Shown here: piece after piece, positions 26,191 to 35,220 of the stretch
Layout of the letters: each line of letters begins with the position of its first letter
How positions within the stretch are numbered: the stretch's first letter is position 1
Source: Bordetella parapertussis
GTDB lineage: Bacteria; Bacteroidota; Bacteroidia; Chitinophagales; Chitinophagaceae
Length of the DNA: 64,000 bases
Assembly: GCA_943331005.2 (NCBI GenBank)
Contig: CALQJX020000005.1
Span: 102,924-166,923 of the forward strand
Direction: 5' to 3'
The notes under the pieces: generated by a model
Seen by the model: only the letters and a program-made list of their open reading frames with translations
Database searches by the model: none
What the model was told of the DNA's origin: nothing
Program-made: the position numbers and the translations under genes

Positions 26191-26538
26191 TTAGAGGTGC
26201 AGTTTTTCTTTCTTAGAAAGAAGTTCTTCTACTGTTTCCCTATACATTTCATCGGGAACACAACAATCTACAGGGCAAACTGCTGCACACTGCGGTTCAT
26301 CGTGGAAGCCCTGACACTCCGTACATTTATTTGCAGTAATGTAGTAGGTGTCTACCGAAAATGGTTTCTGACGGGAAGTAGCGTCAACAGTGGTTCCATC
26401 CATAAGCGTAAATGAACCTGAAACAGAGGTGCCATCGTTGATAGCCCATTCTACTCCACCTTCATAGATAGCGTTGTTAGGACATTCCGGTTCACATGCT
26501 CCGCAGTTGATACATTCATCTGTTATTTTTATGGCCAT
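26191..26538 (-). CDS. 2[4Fe-4S] ferredoxin
   Basis: A 115-aa electron carrier with two cluster motifs: Cys9, Cys12, Cys15 and Cys19 ([12 protein letters not shown]), and Cys72, Cys75, Cys84 and Cys88 ([18 protein letters not shown]). The spacing C-x2-C-x8-C-x3-C of the second site and the roughly 50-residue insert between the motifs are of the Azotobacter/Chromatium-like (YfhL) type. The ATG at 26538 is used instead of an upstream in-frame start, since TAACTTTG lies in between. It is transcribed away from the acyl-CoA reductase gene, an arrangement common in Bacteroidota and suggesting a functional link. Confidence 0.93.
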   Translation of the reverse strand: MAIKITDECINCGACEPECPNNAIYEGGVEWAINDGTSVSGSFTLMDGTTVDATSRQKPFSVDTYYITANKCTECQGFHDEPQCAAVCPVDCCVPDEMYRETVEELLSKKEKLHL

Positions 26539-26571
26539 AATTTGGTCTGATTTATTTAAATAATTTCGCAG

Positions 26572-26579
26572 CAAAGTTA
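26572..26579 (-). promoter_or_regulatory. -7 box of the ferredoxin gene
   Basis: TAACTTTG on the minus strand, an exact TAnnTTTG match, 33 bases before the ATG at 26538. Confidence 0.5.
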
Positions 26580-26638
26580 CGACTTAGAGTTGAATAGCCT
26601 AACGATATTTAGGCACTAAAAAAGAGAGGAGGGAACTT

Positions 26639-27640
26639 ATGACAAAAGAAATGACATTGACCGAGCGGATAACCCTTATGGTGAAGCTGGGAGCATATAT
26701 TAATGAAAATAGTGAAGAGTGGCAGATGGTTAAGGATAATGCAGTACATGCCAATCCGTGGTTTACGGAAGAGCATGTAGCATTGGCAACCGCCAATATT
26801 GCCAGAGAGTTTCTGCAGGAAGACAAACTGAAACAATGGATGAAAGGCTATACTATGCCCTACAAGCTATGTAAGGTGGGTATAGTAATGGCAGGCAATA
26901 TTCCTATGGTGGGGTTTCATGATCTGCTTTGCGGGTTTATGAGCGGGCATGATCTGTTGCTGAAACTATCATCTAAGGACGAAGTGCTGATGAAGCATAT
27001 TGTGCAATGGATGGTGACCAATGCGCACGGACTGGCTTCGCGAATCATTATCTCAGACAGGCTGAACGGCTGCGACGCGTATATTGCTACAGGCAGCAAC
27101 AATACTGCCCGTTATTTCGAGCAGTATTTCAGCAAATTCCCGCACATTATTCGTCGTAACAGAACATCTGTAGCCGTGCTTGATGGCACCGAAACTGATG
27201 AAGACATATTGAAGCTCGGCGAAGATGTGTATAGCTATTACGGACTTGGCTGCAGGAATGTGACCCAGCTTTGTGTGCCGGAGGGGTATAACTTTGAACG
27301 GTTACTGAATGTGCTCAGCCGTTTTGACCGCTATGCCGATTTCAATAAGTACAAGAACAACTATGATTACCACCTGGCCATATATCTGCTGAACAGGGTG
27401 CCCTATATGAGTAATGCCTCGCTGCTGATGGTAGAGAATCCTTTGCCTTTCTCGGCTGTAAGTGTACTGCACTACAGGTATTATGCAGACAAAACAACAC
27501 TGGCAGAAGAACTCGAAAAAAGCGAAGATATACAGGCAATAGTTGGTCGCGATTTTCTGCCATTTGGCAGCTCGCAGCAACCTGCACTTAGCGATTATGC
27601 CGATGGGGTAGACACAATGCAGTTCCTATGTAACTTATGA
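26639..27640 (+). CDS. LuxC-type acyl-CoA reductase
   Basis: A 333-aa protein of the LuxC/acyl-CoA reductase family (PF05893), which reduces activated acyl groups to aldehydes with NADPH. The nucleotide-binding part shows VGIVMAGNIPMVGFHDLL; the catalytic cysteine is Cys205 in YYGLGCRNVTQL. No luciferase or luxD/luxE gene is near, so bioluminescence is not implied; the Bacteroidota members lack a settled role. A good ribosome site (GAGGAGGG) precedes the ATG at 26639, as is unusual in this phylum. Divergent from the ferredoxin gene. Confidence 0.88.
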   Translation: MTKEMTLTERITLMVKLGAYINENSEEWQMVKDNAVHANPWFTEEHVALATANIAREFLQEDKLKQWMKGYTMPYKLCKVGIVMAGNIPMVGFHDLLCGFMSGHDLLLKLSSKDEVLMKHIVQWMVTNAHGLASRIIISDRLNGCDAYIATGSNNTARYFEQYFSKFPHIIRRNRTSVAVLDGTETDEDILKLGEDVYSYYGLGCRNVTQLCVPEGYNFERLLNVLSRFDRYADFNKYKNNYDYHLAIYLLNRVPYMSNASLLMVENPLPFSAVSVLHYRYYADKTTLAEELEKSEDIQAIVGRDFLPFGSSQQPALSDYADGVDTMQFLCNL

Positions 27641-27660
27641 TTTGATGAGCTATATGCAAT

Positions 27661-27694
27661 AAAAAAAGCAGAACCGTAAGGTTCTGCTTTTTTT
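27661..27694. terminator. Bidirectional terminator
   Basis: 15-bp stem including A and T runs (AAAAAAAGCAGAACC, loop GTAA), between the convergent acyl-CoA reductase gene and the gliding-type giant gene. Confidence 0.9.
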
Positions 27695-27712
27695 ATGAGG
27701 TAAACACCTGCA

Positions 27713-30388
27713 TTATTTCAGCAGTGTTATGTTGCCTTGTTTATGAATTATCTGGCCATCGCTGGTCACAGCTTCTGCTTCATATACATATACACCGGCA
27801 GGCTGTGCTACACCGCCAATCGTACCATCCCATCCGTCGGTGATGTTCTTACCTTCGAATACCAATCCACCCCATCTGTTGTATATCCTGAAGTAACGCA
27901 ACCTGGCGATACCTCTCAGGATCACTTTGATAGTGCTGTTGGCAGAACCTGGTGCAAATGCATTAGGTACAGTAATTACAGAAGAGCTAACTACGCGTAT
28001 CCTCACAGAATCTTTTGTAGTACAGCCATCTTCGGTAGCACCGGTAAGAATGTACAAAGTATTGATCGGGGGTGTAGCCGTAGGGTTGATGAGCGAAGTG
28101 TCATTGAGGCCTACAGGTGGTGCCCATGAGTGGTAGATACAGTTGGTTATCGGAGTTATCTGATAAGACTCACCCGGGAAGATGACCGTAGAATCTTCCA
28201 GATTTATGACCGCAGCCGGATTTACCTTGATGGTATAATTGAGCGTGTCTTTACAGCCATACATACTGGTGGCGATGCCCTTATAACTGATGGAATTGAT
28301 CGGTTTGATCACTGCATTGGTCATAGTAGAATCGTTGATGTAAGTGCCAGGGCGCCATACATAAGAGGTTACACCCGGCTCGCTGGAAAGCGGCGCCAGT
28401 ACAACAGAATCGCCCGGGCAAATGGCTGTATCGCTGCTCATAGTAGCGAAGTCACCATTATATTTATAAATTATAGCAGAGTCTGACCCGGTACAACCTG
28501 CAGGGGTAGTTACCTTGAGAATAAGTTTAGTAGTGTCTCCTGCAGTGAAAACAACTGAAGTGCCGGTTGAGTCATCGAGAAAGGTTCCCGGTGTCCAGTC
28601 ATAAGTGTAATTGGTGTACCAGCCAGGAGTGACACTTGGGGAGATACGTATAGAGTCGTATTTACAGACCGATCGGTTGCCACCCATCCGCACAATCGGG
28701 TTGGGCTGAACGTCAATACGCAGCGTGTCGCGGGTACGGCAATTCAGCAATACGCCACTCAAATAAATTGAGCCTTCCAGTACATAAGTTGCAGAAGTGT
28801 CGGGACTAATTGTTGTAGCTGATACATTAGATATTGGAATACCTGCAGTTGGTGTCCACTGGTAGGTGATGTCTGGTGAAGATGTCGCTCGAACTATAAC
28901 GAAGGCACCCTGACAAATAGCAGTATCCGGATTGAAAACTGTTAGTGTATCATACACTACTATTACATTCACTGTGTCTGATGCGATACATGCGCTATCT
29001 GTTACTTCCAGCCAGTATTTGCCTGTACTGCCTACCTGTAATGTATCTGTGGTTGTTACACCATCACTCCATCTGAATGTAGGTGTGAAATAGGTGTCAG
29101 ATGATTTCAGTGTTATTGTGCCACCCTTACAAAGGGTAGTGTCGTTGATGAGCGTAACATGTGTAGGCGGAGCTGCAGTAACGTTTATTGTATCAGATCC
29201 TATGAAGTGTACAGTAGTAGTTCCTATTAATGCGGCGCTGTCGGCAATAACCCAGTATGTACCTGATGCGGTAACAATTAAAGATGGGGTTGTAGCACCT
29301 GTGTTCCATGTGTAAGTAACACCGGCGGTAGGATTGGGGTTCAATGTATCAGCAGCACCAGAACAGAAGATCACATCTGGGCCAAGCGAGATCTGAGGTA
29401 TAACGTGTGTAACTGTGATCGCATCCTGAGCAGGACATGAATAAGCTCTGGAAATAGTAAGAGAGCGGGTAACAGGTGGTTGCGGTGTAAGCAGGAATGT
29501 AATGGTACTGGAGGTCTGAGTGTCGGTAATAGCAGTAGACCACTGATACTTGTAACCCAAAGTAGGGTCGAACATGTTGTTAGGGTAAGTAAATGTATCT
29601 ATAGTTGTGCCACCGATAGTAAGCGATGTGCCTGCAATTGCAGTATCAGAACCCAGTGTGAAAGTGATATTCGGATCGAAATCGCGGATCAGTGTTACTT
29701 CAGAAGTGGTAACCTGCCTGTCGTAAATGGCTATATCATCGATCTTTCCTGTGTAGTAGTTGGTGAGACCTGTGAAATCTGCACCCACCTGAAAGAATGT
29801 AGTAGGAGGTGAATAGCCTGGTGTAGTAGGTGGAATGTATGTATCTGCAAGCACACCATCTACAAAGAGCAGGTAACTGTTGCCATTTCTTCTCATAACT
29901 AGATGATGCCATGCATTGAGCGTTACAGGGAAGCCGGATGACTGCGAAATGCCACCAAACAGCATTGAAACAACATTACCGGCACCACCGCCAAAAATAC
30001 CATTGTTCATGATAATGCCGAGGCCATTTACGGCAGGGTTGCCGTTGTAAAGTATGATTGAGTTTTGTGTTACTGTAGGATAGATATGGCAAGAGTAAGA
30101 GAAGTCAGCAATGCCGAATGCAGGTATGGTAAATGTGGTAGTGTAGTGCATTTCGCTGTTCACACCATTGAAGCTGTATGCTTTGTTTGGGGTGCCATAA
30201 CGGTCTGTTGTGGCTGTTAAGCTGGTTGAAAGCAGGTCAAACCCACTATTGGTGCGGTCAATAAGGTCCGTAGAACTGCAGAAGGGGTACCAGGCATGCA
30301 GATTCATTGAAGGCAGCAGATGCATAGGTTGTGCGAAAGCATGTGAAAATGACAATAAGCCAACCAAAGCAAAGAGAATTCTTTTCAT
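27713..30388 (-). CDS. LamG and Ig-like repeat protein with gliding-type (type B) T9SS C-terminus
   Basis: An 891-aa cell-surface protein. Signal peptide MKRILFALVGLLSFSHAFAQ. Residues about 25-230 form a LamG/concanavalin-like domain (AYSFNGVNSEMHY, AWHHLVMRRNGNSYLLFVDG, GKIDDIAIYDRQV). Then come five or six Ig/PKD-like modules with SLGPDVIFCSGAADTL, TLCKGGTITLKSSD, SVCKYDSIRISPS and TAICPGDSVVLAPL, each marked by a C-x-G or CPGD motif and a W/YTWxPG strand. The C-terminal 85 residues (VPNAFAPGS, FRIYNRWGGLVFE, GWDGTIGGVAQPAGVYVYE) are the CHU_C gliding-motility-associated domain, a type B sorting signal. Likely an adhesin or glycan-binding surface protein. The ATG at 30388 was chosen for the signal peptide and the -7 box upstream. 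Confidence 0.9.
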   Translation of the reverse strand: MKRILFALVGLLSFSHAFAQPMHLLPSMNLHAWYPFCSSTDLIDRTNSGFDLLSTSLTATTDRYGTPNKAYSFNGVNSEMHYTTTFTIPAFGIADFSYSCHIYPTVTQNSIILYNGNPAVNGLGIIMNNGIFGGGAGNVVSMLFGGISQSSGFPVTLNAWHHLVMRRNGNSYLLFVDGVLADTYIPPTTPGYSPPTTFFQVGADFTGLTNYYTGKIDDIAIYDRQVTTSEVTLIRDFDPNITFTLGSDTAIAGTSLTIGGTTIDTFTYPNNMFDPTLGYKYQWSTAITDTQTSSTITFLLTPQPPVTRSLTISRAYSCPAQDAITVTHVIPQISLGPDVIFCSGAADTLNPNPTAGVTYTWNTGATTPSLIVTASGTYWVIADSAALIGTTTVHFIGSDTINVTAAPPTHVTLINDTTLCKGGTITLKSSDTYFTPTFRWSDGVTTTDTLQVGSTGKYWLEVTDSACIASDTVNVIVVYDTLTVFNPDTAICQGAFVIVRATSSPDITYQWTPTAGIPISNVSATTISPDTSATYVLEGSIYLSGVLLNCRTRDTLRIDVQPNPIVRMGGNRSVCKYDSIRISPSVTPGWYTNYTYDWTPGTFLDDSTGTSVVFTAGDTTKLILKVTTPAGCTGSDSAIIYKYNGDFATMSSDTAICPGDSVVLAPLSSEPGVTSYVWRPGTYINDSTMTNAVIKPINSISYKGIATSMYGCKDTLNYTIKVNPAAVINLEDSTVIFPGESYQITPITNCIYHSWAPPVGLNDTSLINPTATPPINTLYILTGATEDGCTTKDSVRIRVVSSSVITVPNAFAPGSANSTIKVILRGIARLRYFRIYNRWGGLVFEGKNITDGWDGTIGGVAQPAGVYVYEAEAVTSDGQIIHKQGNITLLK

Positions 30389-30424
30389 AAACGTATTACC
30401 AGCTGTAGAATAAAAAATAGTATA

Positions 30425-30432
30425 CAAATATA
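30425..30432 (-). promoter_or_regulatory. -7 box of the gliding-type giant gene
   Basis: TATATTTG on the minus strand, matching TAnnTTTG, 36 bases before the ATG at 30388. A TTG lies 20 bases upstream of it, a possible partial -33 element. Confidence 0.5.
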
Positions 30433-30586
30433 TCAAACTAAATCAATAGGGTCAATTTATTTTAATCCTCTGACTGTTTACTAAATAAGTATTATAAATA
30501 ATATATTTTATTGTCCGGACGAACATTTGTAGTTGCTTCTAAGACGAGCTTATCCCACCATATGTTAGTACAAGAAAGGAATATAC

Positions 30587-31552
30587 TTAATAAATAAACG
30601 GATTTGTCTGAGCAGCTACAAATTCTTCCCAAACACGGGCTACTACCTCTCCGGCCGGAATGATATCGTTAATAGTGCTGCTCACCTGCCCGATCTCCAG
30701 TTCGCCTTCGTTCATTTCTCCTTCAAACATACCCAGTTTTGCCCTGCCTCTACCCAGTAGTTCGCCCAGTGCGGCAGCATCTGCGCCTGCATTTTCGGCA
30801 GCGTCTACTTCTTTATAGAATTTGTTTTTAATAAGTCTTACGGGTGTCAGTTTTTTCAGGGCCAGCGCCGTATCTCCTTCATTGGCCGCCAGAATAGCAT
30901 TTTTGAAGGCCTGATGGCTGGTAGCCTCTGGGGTGCACACAAATCTGCTACCCATTTGTACGCCCTCTGCACCCAATACCATGGTTGCATACATTGCCCT
31001 GCCCGATCCAATGCCTCCGGCAGCAATAAGTGGTATACTGATCGCTTTTCTTACTGCAGGTATAAGGCAGAGGGTGGTTGTTTCCTCGCGGCCATTGTGA
31101 CCTCCGGCTTCAAATCCCTCTGCTACAACTGCATCTACGCCTGCATCCTGACACTTCAGCGCAAATTTGGCACTGGATACTACATGTACTACAATAATGC
31201 CATGCGATTTCAGTTTGGCAGTCCAGGTTTTTGGGTTACCCGCAGAAGTGAAAACGATAGGTACTTTTTCTTCAATTATGGTGGCTACATGTTCTTCTAT
31301 GGCAGGGTAAAGCAGGGGCAGGTTCACTGCAAAAGGTTTGTCTGTAGCCTGTTTACACTTTTTCACATGTTCTATCAGTACTTCAGGATACATGCTGCCG
31401 GCGCCAATTATGCCCAATCCGCCGGCATTACTTACTGCCGCAGCCAGTTCCCAACCGGCTGCCCATATCATTCCGCCCTGTATGATCGGGTATTTTATGC
31501 CCAGCAATCTGGTGACCCGATTGTCGAATCCGGTTTCGGTAAATGTAGCCAT
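30587..31552 (-). CDS. Nitronate monooxygenase (2-nitropropane dioxygenase-like)
   Basis: A 321-aa FMN-dependent TIM-barrel flavoenzyme. Landmarks: KYPIIQGGMIWAAGWELAAAVSNAGGLGIIG at the N-terminus (seen as YPIIQGGM and AAAVSNAGGLG), the flavin/active-site loop EGFEAGGHNGREE, and the phosphate-binding strand PLIAAGGIGSGRAM followed by GAEGVQMGSRF. It detoxifies alkyl nitronates such as propionate-3-nitronate; related proteins serve as trans-enoyl reductases. ATG at 31552 gives the family N-terminus; the open frame reaches further upstream into the preceding gene. It starts 28 bases after the M16 peptidase stop, so the two are probably cotranscribed. Confidence 0.92.
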   Translation of the reverse strand: MATFTETGFDNRVTRLLGIKYPIIQGGMIWAAGWELAAAVSNAGGLGIIGAGSMYPEVLIEHVKKCKQATDKPFAVNLPLLYPAIEEHVATIIEEKVPIVFTSAGNPKTWTAKLKSHGIIVVHVVSSAKFALKCQDAGVDAVVAEGFEAGGHNGREETTTLCLIPAVRKAISIPLIAAGGIGSGRAMYATMVLGAEGVQMGSRFVCTPEATSHQAFKNAILAANEGDTALALKKLTPVRLIKNKFYKEVDAAENAGADAAALGELLGRGRAKLGMFEGEMNEGELEIGQVSSTINDIIPAGEVVARVWEEFVAAQTNPFIY

Positions 31553-31580
31553 TGTAAAAATGTTATTTATGTTGGGGCAA

Positions 31581-32831
31581 TTATTGGTTTGTGGTTTCTT
31601 TTTTTCTGTAGAAAAGGGTGTTGCAGTTGCCTGTCCTGAAGATCTCAAGTGCTGTTGTTTTGAGCGAGTGGGCGGTTACGGCATTATACTTATCCCATTC
31701 ATCGTTTATTAGGGCTGCATCGCCTATTAGTTCATAGAAAGCAAGGTTATTGGCGCGGTTCAGCAGGCTCATGTCCTCGAAGGCGATCATGGATTCTATT
31801 TTGTTCTTGGCTTTTTGCAGTTCTTTTTCAGAAACGCCCTCAGCCAGTAAATGTTCCAGTTCCATTTCTACTGCTTCATTGGCTGCTTCCAGCATTTTGC
31901 CTTCTCTTATTTTTCCTTCTATTACCAGCAATCCCGGGTCAAGACTACCTGTGTGGTAGCAATTAATGCTGCTGAAGAGTTGTTTTTCTTTTACCAGTTT
32001 GTGGTATAGTCTGGAAGACTGACCACTTCCCATGATCTCTGTAATGAGATCTGCAGCATAATAGCTTGGTGCCAACCTGCCCTGTATATGCCATGCTTTA
32101 TAAAGGGAATCAAGTGGCACGTCTGCAGTAACTTCCATGCTGCGTGCAGCTTCCTGTCGGGGTTCTGCAGGGAGCGATCTTGTATATTTTTCGCCGGAAG
32201 GTATGTTGCCAAACCATTTTTCGGCCAGTTCTTTTACTTGTTGTGTGGTTACATTCCCCGCTACACAGAGTACTGCATTCAGTGGGCGGTAATGTTTGAA
32301 GAAAAATGCTTTCACTTCGTCCAGGTGAGCAGTTTCTATCTGCTCCAGGTTCTCGCCTATAGTAGGCCACTTGTAGGGGTGGGTAGTATAGGCCAGTTTG
32401 CGCAGCAGATGCCATGCATCGCCATAGGGCTTGTTCAGGTAATGTTCTTTAAATTCTTCACATACTACCTTGCGCTGCACATCCAGGCTTTTCTCGCTGA
32501 ATGCAAGAGAGAGTAAGCGGTCGCTCTCCAGCCAGAAGGCTGTTTCGAGATTTTGCAACGGCAGCTGTATGTAGTAATTGGTGATATCATTGGTGGTATA
32601 TGCGTTATTCTCGCCACCTGCCATTTGCAGCGGCTCGTCATATTCGGGTATATTCACGCTGCCACCAAACATGAGGTGCTCGAACAAATGCGCAAATCCG
32701 GTTCTTCCGTCCGCTTCATCGCGCGCGCCTACATCATAGAGCAGATTCATAGCAGCCATAGGGGTGGCCGTATCTATATGTACCAGAACCTTTAATCCAT
32801 TTTCCAGAGTGAATCTTTCGAATTGTAGCAT
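31581..32831 (-). CDS. M16 (pitrilysin/insulinase) zinc peptidase
   Basis: A 416-aa single-unit M16 peptidase, half the size of two-unit insulinases and close to M16B subunits. The inverted zinc motif is HLFEH at residues 48-52, with the third ligand in the VVCEEF segment (Glu near 125). The second half has the R/Y pair region GSGQSSRLYHKLVKEK. No signal peptide is seen, so it acts in the cytoplasm or uses another route. M16B enzymes often come as an active/inactive pair; here the expected inactive partner is absent. A TAACTTTG -7 box lies upstream. Confidence 0.92.
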   Translation of the reverse strand: MLQFERFTLENGLKVLVHIDTATPMAAMNLLYDVGARDEADGRTGFAHLFEHLMFGGSVNIPEYDEPLQMAGGENNAYTTNDITNYYIQLPLQNLETAFWLESDRLLSLAFSEKSLDVQRKVVCEEFKEHYLNKPYGDAWHLLRKLAYTTHPYKWPTIGENLEQIETAHLDEVKAFFFKHYRPLNAVLCVAGNVTTQQVKELAEKWFGNIPSGEKYTRSLPAEPRQEAARSMEVTADVPLDSLYKAWHIQGRLAPSYYAADLITEIMGSGQSSRLYHKLVKEKQLFSSINCYHTGSLDPGLLVIEGKIREGKMLEAANEAVEMELEHLLAEGVSEKELQKAKNKIESMIAFEDMSLLNRANNLAFYELIGDAALINDEWDKYNAVTAHSLKTTALEIFRTGNCNTLFYRKKETTNQ

Positions 32832-32851
32832 TTTGTGGTTTTACGAGTGGT

Positions 32852-32859
32852 CAAAGTTA
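32852..32859 (-). promoter_or_regulatory. -7 box of the M16 peptidase gene
   Basis: TAACTTTG on the minus strand, an exact TAnnTTTG match, 20 bases before the ATG. Confidence 0.5.
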
Positions 32860-32925
32860 AAGGAAATAAGGTGCCGTAGCGTGCCTGAAAGTTGACCATG
32901 CCTCATATAAGTGTAAACAAAAAAG

Positions 32926-32951
32926 AACAGGCAACCCTTGGGTTGCCTGTT
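32926..32951 (-). terminator. Intrinsic terminator after fbp
   Basis: 12-bp stem AACAGGCAACCC with a 2-base loop, followed on the minus strand by CTTTTTTG. It separates fbp from the M16-nitronate monooxygenase pair. Confidence 0.88.
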
Positions 32952-32975
32952 AGTTAAAATAGTTTACCGTAGCTA

Positions 32976-34001
32976 TTACTGAGCTGATGTTTCGTGTGAT
33001 CTCACAAATTCCATAGCTTTTTCAACCATGTTCTTTGAACCAATGAAAATAGGAGTACGCTGGTGCAGTTCTGTAGGAACTATATTCATAATATTTTCTA
33101 TGCCGCTTACGCCCATGCCGCCTGCCGCTTCCATGATGAAGCTCATTGGGTTACATTCGTACTGCAGGCGTAGTTTGCCTTTTGGTGAACTTTTGTCGGC
33201 AGGATAGATGAAAATACCACCTTTTATGAGTGTACGGTGCATATCTGCCACCATAGAGCCTATATAGCGCTGCGAATATGGGCGGCCTTCTTCTTTATTG
33301 CTTTCCATACAATAAGACAGGTAAGACATCATGCCTTCATCATATTTTACACTATTGCCCTGATTGATAGAATAGATCTTTCCTTTTTCCGGACATTTCA
33401 TGTTGGGGTGAGAGAGGCAGAACTCGCCTATTGATGGTTCCAGTGTGAAACCATTCACACCCAGTTTTGTAGCGTATACAAACATGGTGCTCGATCCATA
33501 AATGATGTAACCTGCGGCAACCTGTTTGTGGCCGGGCTGCAGGAAATCTTCTATAGTGCATGGGGAACCAATGGGGCTAACCCTGCGATAGATGGCGAAA
33601 ATAGTACCTATTGATGCATTTACATCGATGTTGGAGGAACCATCCAGCGGATCGAAATGCACAACGTATTTTGCATTCTGAGAATAAGTGTCTTCATAAG
33701 AAAGGTGGTCGTCGTTCTCTTCAGAAGCTATACCGGCACATTCTGTACAGTTTTTGAGGATATTTATAAGTGTCTCGTTTGCAAATACATCCAGTTTCAT
33801 TTGTTCTTCGCCCTGAACGTTAGTAGCGCCATGCTGACCCAGAATATCCACTAGCCCGGCTTTGCGAACCTGATTGTTTATGATCTTGCCTGCCAGACCC
33901 AGATCGCGCAGTAGTGCGGACAGATCGCCGGTAGCTTGTTTGAATTTCCTTGTTTCCTGGATGGTAAATTCATCCATTGTGATCAGTGTACTTTGCGACA
34001 T
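32976..34001 (-). CDS. fbp: Fructose-1,6-bisphosphatase, class I
   Basis: A 341-aa gluconeogenic enzyme releasing phosphate from fructose 1,6-bisphosphate. Metal- and substrate-site motifs are ASEEND (about residue 93), [13 protein letters not shown] and the C-terminal [19 protein letters not shown]. Length fits class I enzymes. It is monocistronic, with a TAATTTTG box upstream and a terminator downstream. It marks growth on non-sugar carbon; it is also a Calvin-cycle enzyme, but no other Calvin gene is present. Confidence 0.96.
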   Translation of the reverse strand: MSQSTLITMDEFTIQETRKFKQATGDLSALLRDLGLAGKIINNQVRKAGLVDILGQHGATNVQGEEQMKLDVFANETLINILKNCTECAGIASEENDDHLSYEDTYSQNAKYVVHFDPLDGSSNIDVNASIGTIFAIYRRVSPIGSPCTIEDFLQPGHKQVAAGYIIYGSSTMFVYATKLGVNGFTLEPSIGEFCLSHPNMKCPEKGKIYSINQGNSVKYDEGMMSYLSYCMESNKEEGRPYSQRYIGSMVADMHRTLIKGGIFIYPADKSSPKGKLRLQYECNPMSFIMEAAGGMGVSGIENIMNIVPTELHQRTPIFIGSKNMVEKAMEFVRSHETSAQ

Positions 34002-34024
34002 ACTTCTGTTTAAGATTTGATTTG

Positions 34025-34032
34025 CAAAATTA
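34025..34032 (-). promoter_or_regulatory. -7 box of fbp
   Basis: TAATTTTG on the minus strand, an exact TAnnTTTG match, 23 bases before the ATG. Confidence 0.45.
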
Positions 34033-34154
34033 CCATCTTGTGAAGAATTACATACACTTTCAGGAAAAACAAATGCGAAATGATGTTTTAATAAATTTTG
34101 TACTCTGAATAGCTAATAATCATTGTTTTATAGTTGGCATAAAAAATAAAAGTT

Positions 34155-34185
34155 TTTGTTTCTTAACTTACAATCTTTAACTTTG
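34155..34185 (+). promoter_or_regulatory. Exact Bacteroidota promoter of the serine hydrolase gene
   Basis: TTTG at 34155-34158, 19 bases, then TAACTTTG at 34178-34185, 25 bases before the ATG at 34211. Full match to TTTG-N19-TAnnTTTG. Confidence 0.75.
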
Positions 34186-34210
34186 AATTAATTAAACAGG
34201 CCCACCTTTT

Positions 34211-35218
34211 ATGTTTAAAAAGAAAATATCCGTCCTTTATCTGGTATTAGCAGCTTTTTGTGGAAGTTTGATAAGTGTAGGCGTGCTGAAATATGTGGAT
34301 ACTAAACCCGAAGAGGTTTCAGTAACAAGCAATGAATCTGCTGATGATCAATGCCAGTATACAATTTCTCGTTTAGAAGGCTACAAATATATTCAGCCGG
34401 TATACATGGCGGAGCCAAAGTGTGAATCTCAGAACTTCATTGCTTTGAAGACAAGTATTTTAGAATTCATAGATCAGGTGAAGCCGACCGGAGAGTTGGA
34501 TCATGCATCTGTGTATCTGAAAGACCTCAACACTAATGATTGGATGGATGTGAATCCTGAGAATACGTATCATCCGGGCTCTCTTTTTAAAGTTATAACC
34601 ATGATCACCTTCTTGAAAATGGCTGAGACCAATATGTCTATTCTTGATAAGGAGGTGAACTATACGGTAAATCTCAATCCGCCAAATCAGACATTTAATT
34701 CAAAAGTGATTACACCCGGTAATAAATACAAGATCAAGGATCTTATATATTACATGGTGGTTTATTCAGATAATCATGCAACTATGTTGCTGCATAAGTA
34801 TATGGATGCAAAAATGTTTGAGAATGTTTTTACAGATCTCGGGTTGAAAAAACCTAACATATACGATAATCAATATCAGTTGTCTGTAAAAGAATATTCC
34901 AAATTCATAAGTGTATTATACGATGGTGGTTATCTTACCATACCATCGTCAGAGTTCGCTATTTCTCTTTTGTGCGAAAGTGATTTCAATCTGGGTATAA
35001 CCAAAGAATTGCCCAAAGGATTGAAAATAGCACACAAGTTTGGTGAGGCCGGTAAACCAGATACAAGAGAGCTGCACGAGTGCGGTATCATATACCTCAA
35101 CAACAAACCATACCTGCTTACCATAATGACAAAAGGACGTCAGTCGGAGAAATTGGCTGAGATCATGAGCAATATATCAAAAATGGTATATGAGCATATG
35201 TCGGCCAAAGCAGTCTGA
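34211..35218 (+). CDS. Class A beta-lactamase-like serine hydrolase, membrane-anchored
   Basis: A 335-aa protein with an uncleaved-looking N-terminal anchor (residues 5-27). It has the penicillin-binding-fold motifs Ser124-x-x-Lys127 (PGSLFKV), SDN at 186-188 (VVYSDNHA), and KFG at 276-278 (HKFGEAG) in place of KTG/KSG. This is the class A-like PF13354 arrangement. The KFG variant and the long N-terminal extension (about 90 residues before the domain) are unlike clinical enzymes, so a peptidoglycan or unknown peptidase/esterase role is as likely as beta-lactam hydrolysis. The catalytic Ser and Lys are intact. Monocistronic with an exact promoter. Confidence 0.85.
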   Translation: MFKKKISVLYLVLAAFCGSLISVGVLKYVDTKPEEVSVTSNESADDQCQYTISRLEGYKYIQPVYMAEPKCESQNFIALKTSILEFIDQVKPTGELDHASVYLKDLNTNDWMDVNPENTYHPGSLFKVITMITFLKMAETNMSILDKEVNYTVNLNPPNQTFNSKVITPGNKYKIKDLIYYMVVYSDNHATMLLHKYMDAKMFENVFTDLGLKKPNIYDNQYQLSVKEYSKFISVLYDGGYLTIPSSEFAISLLCESDFNLGITKELPKGLKIAHKFGEAGKPDTRELHECGIIYLNNKPYLLTIMTKGRQSEKLAEIMSNISKMVYEHMSAKAV

Positions 35219-35220
35219 TC

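Noticed and set aside
26639..27640. Bioluminescence gene (luxC)
   Set aside because: No luciferase, luxD or luxE is nearby; the family is widespread in non-luminous Bacteroidota.
32976..34001. Part of a Calvin cycle together with the DAB locus
   Set aside because: fbp stands alone with its own promoter and terminator, and no RuBisCO or phosphoribulokinase is present; gluconeogenesis explains it.
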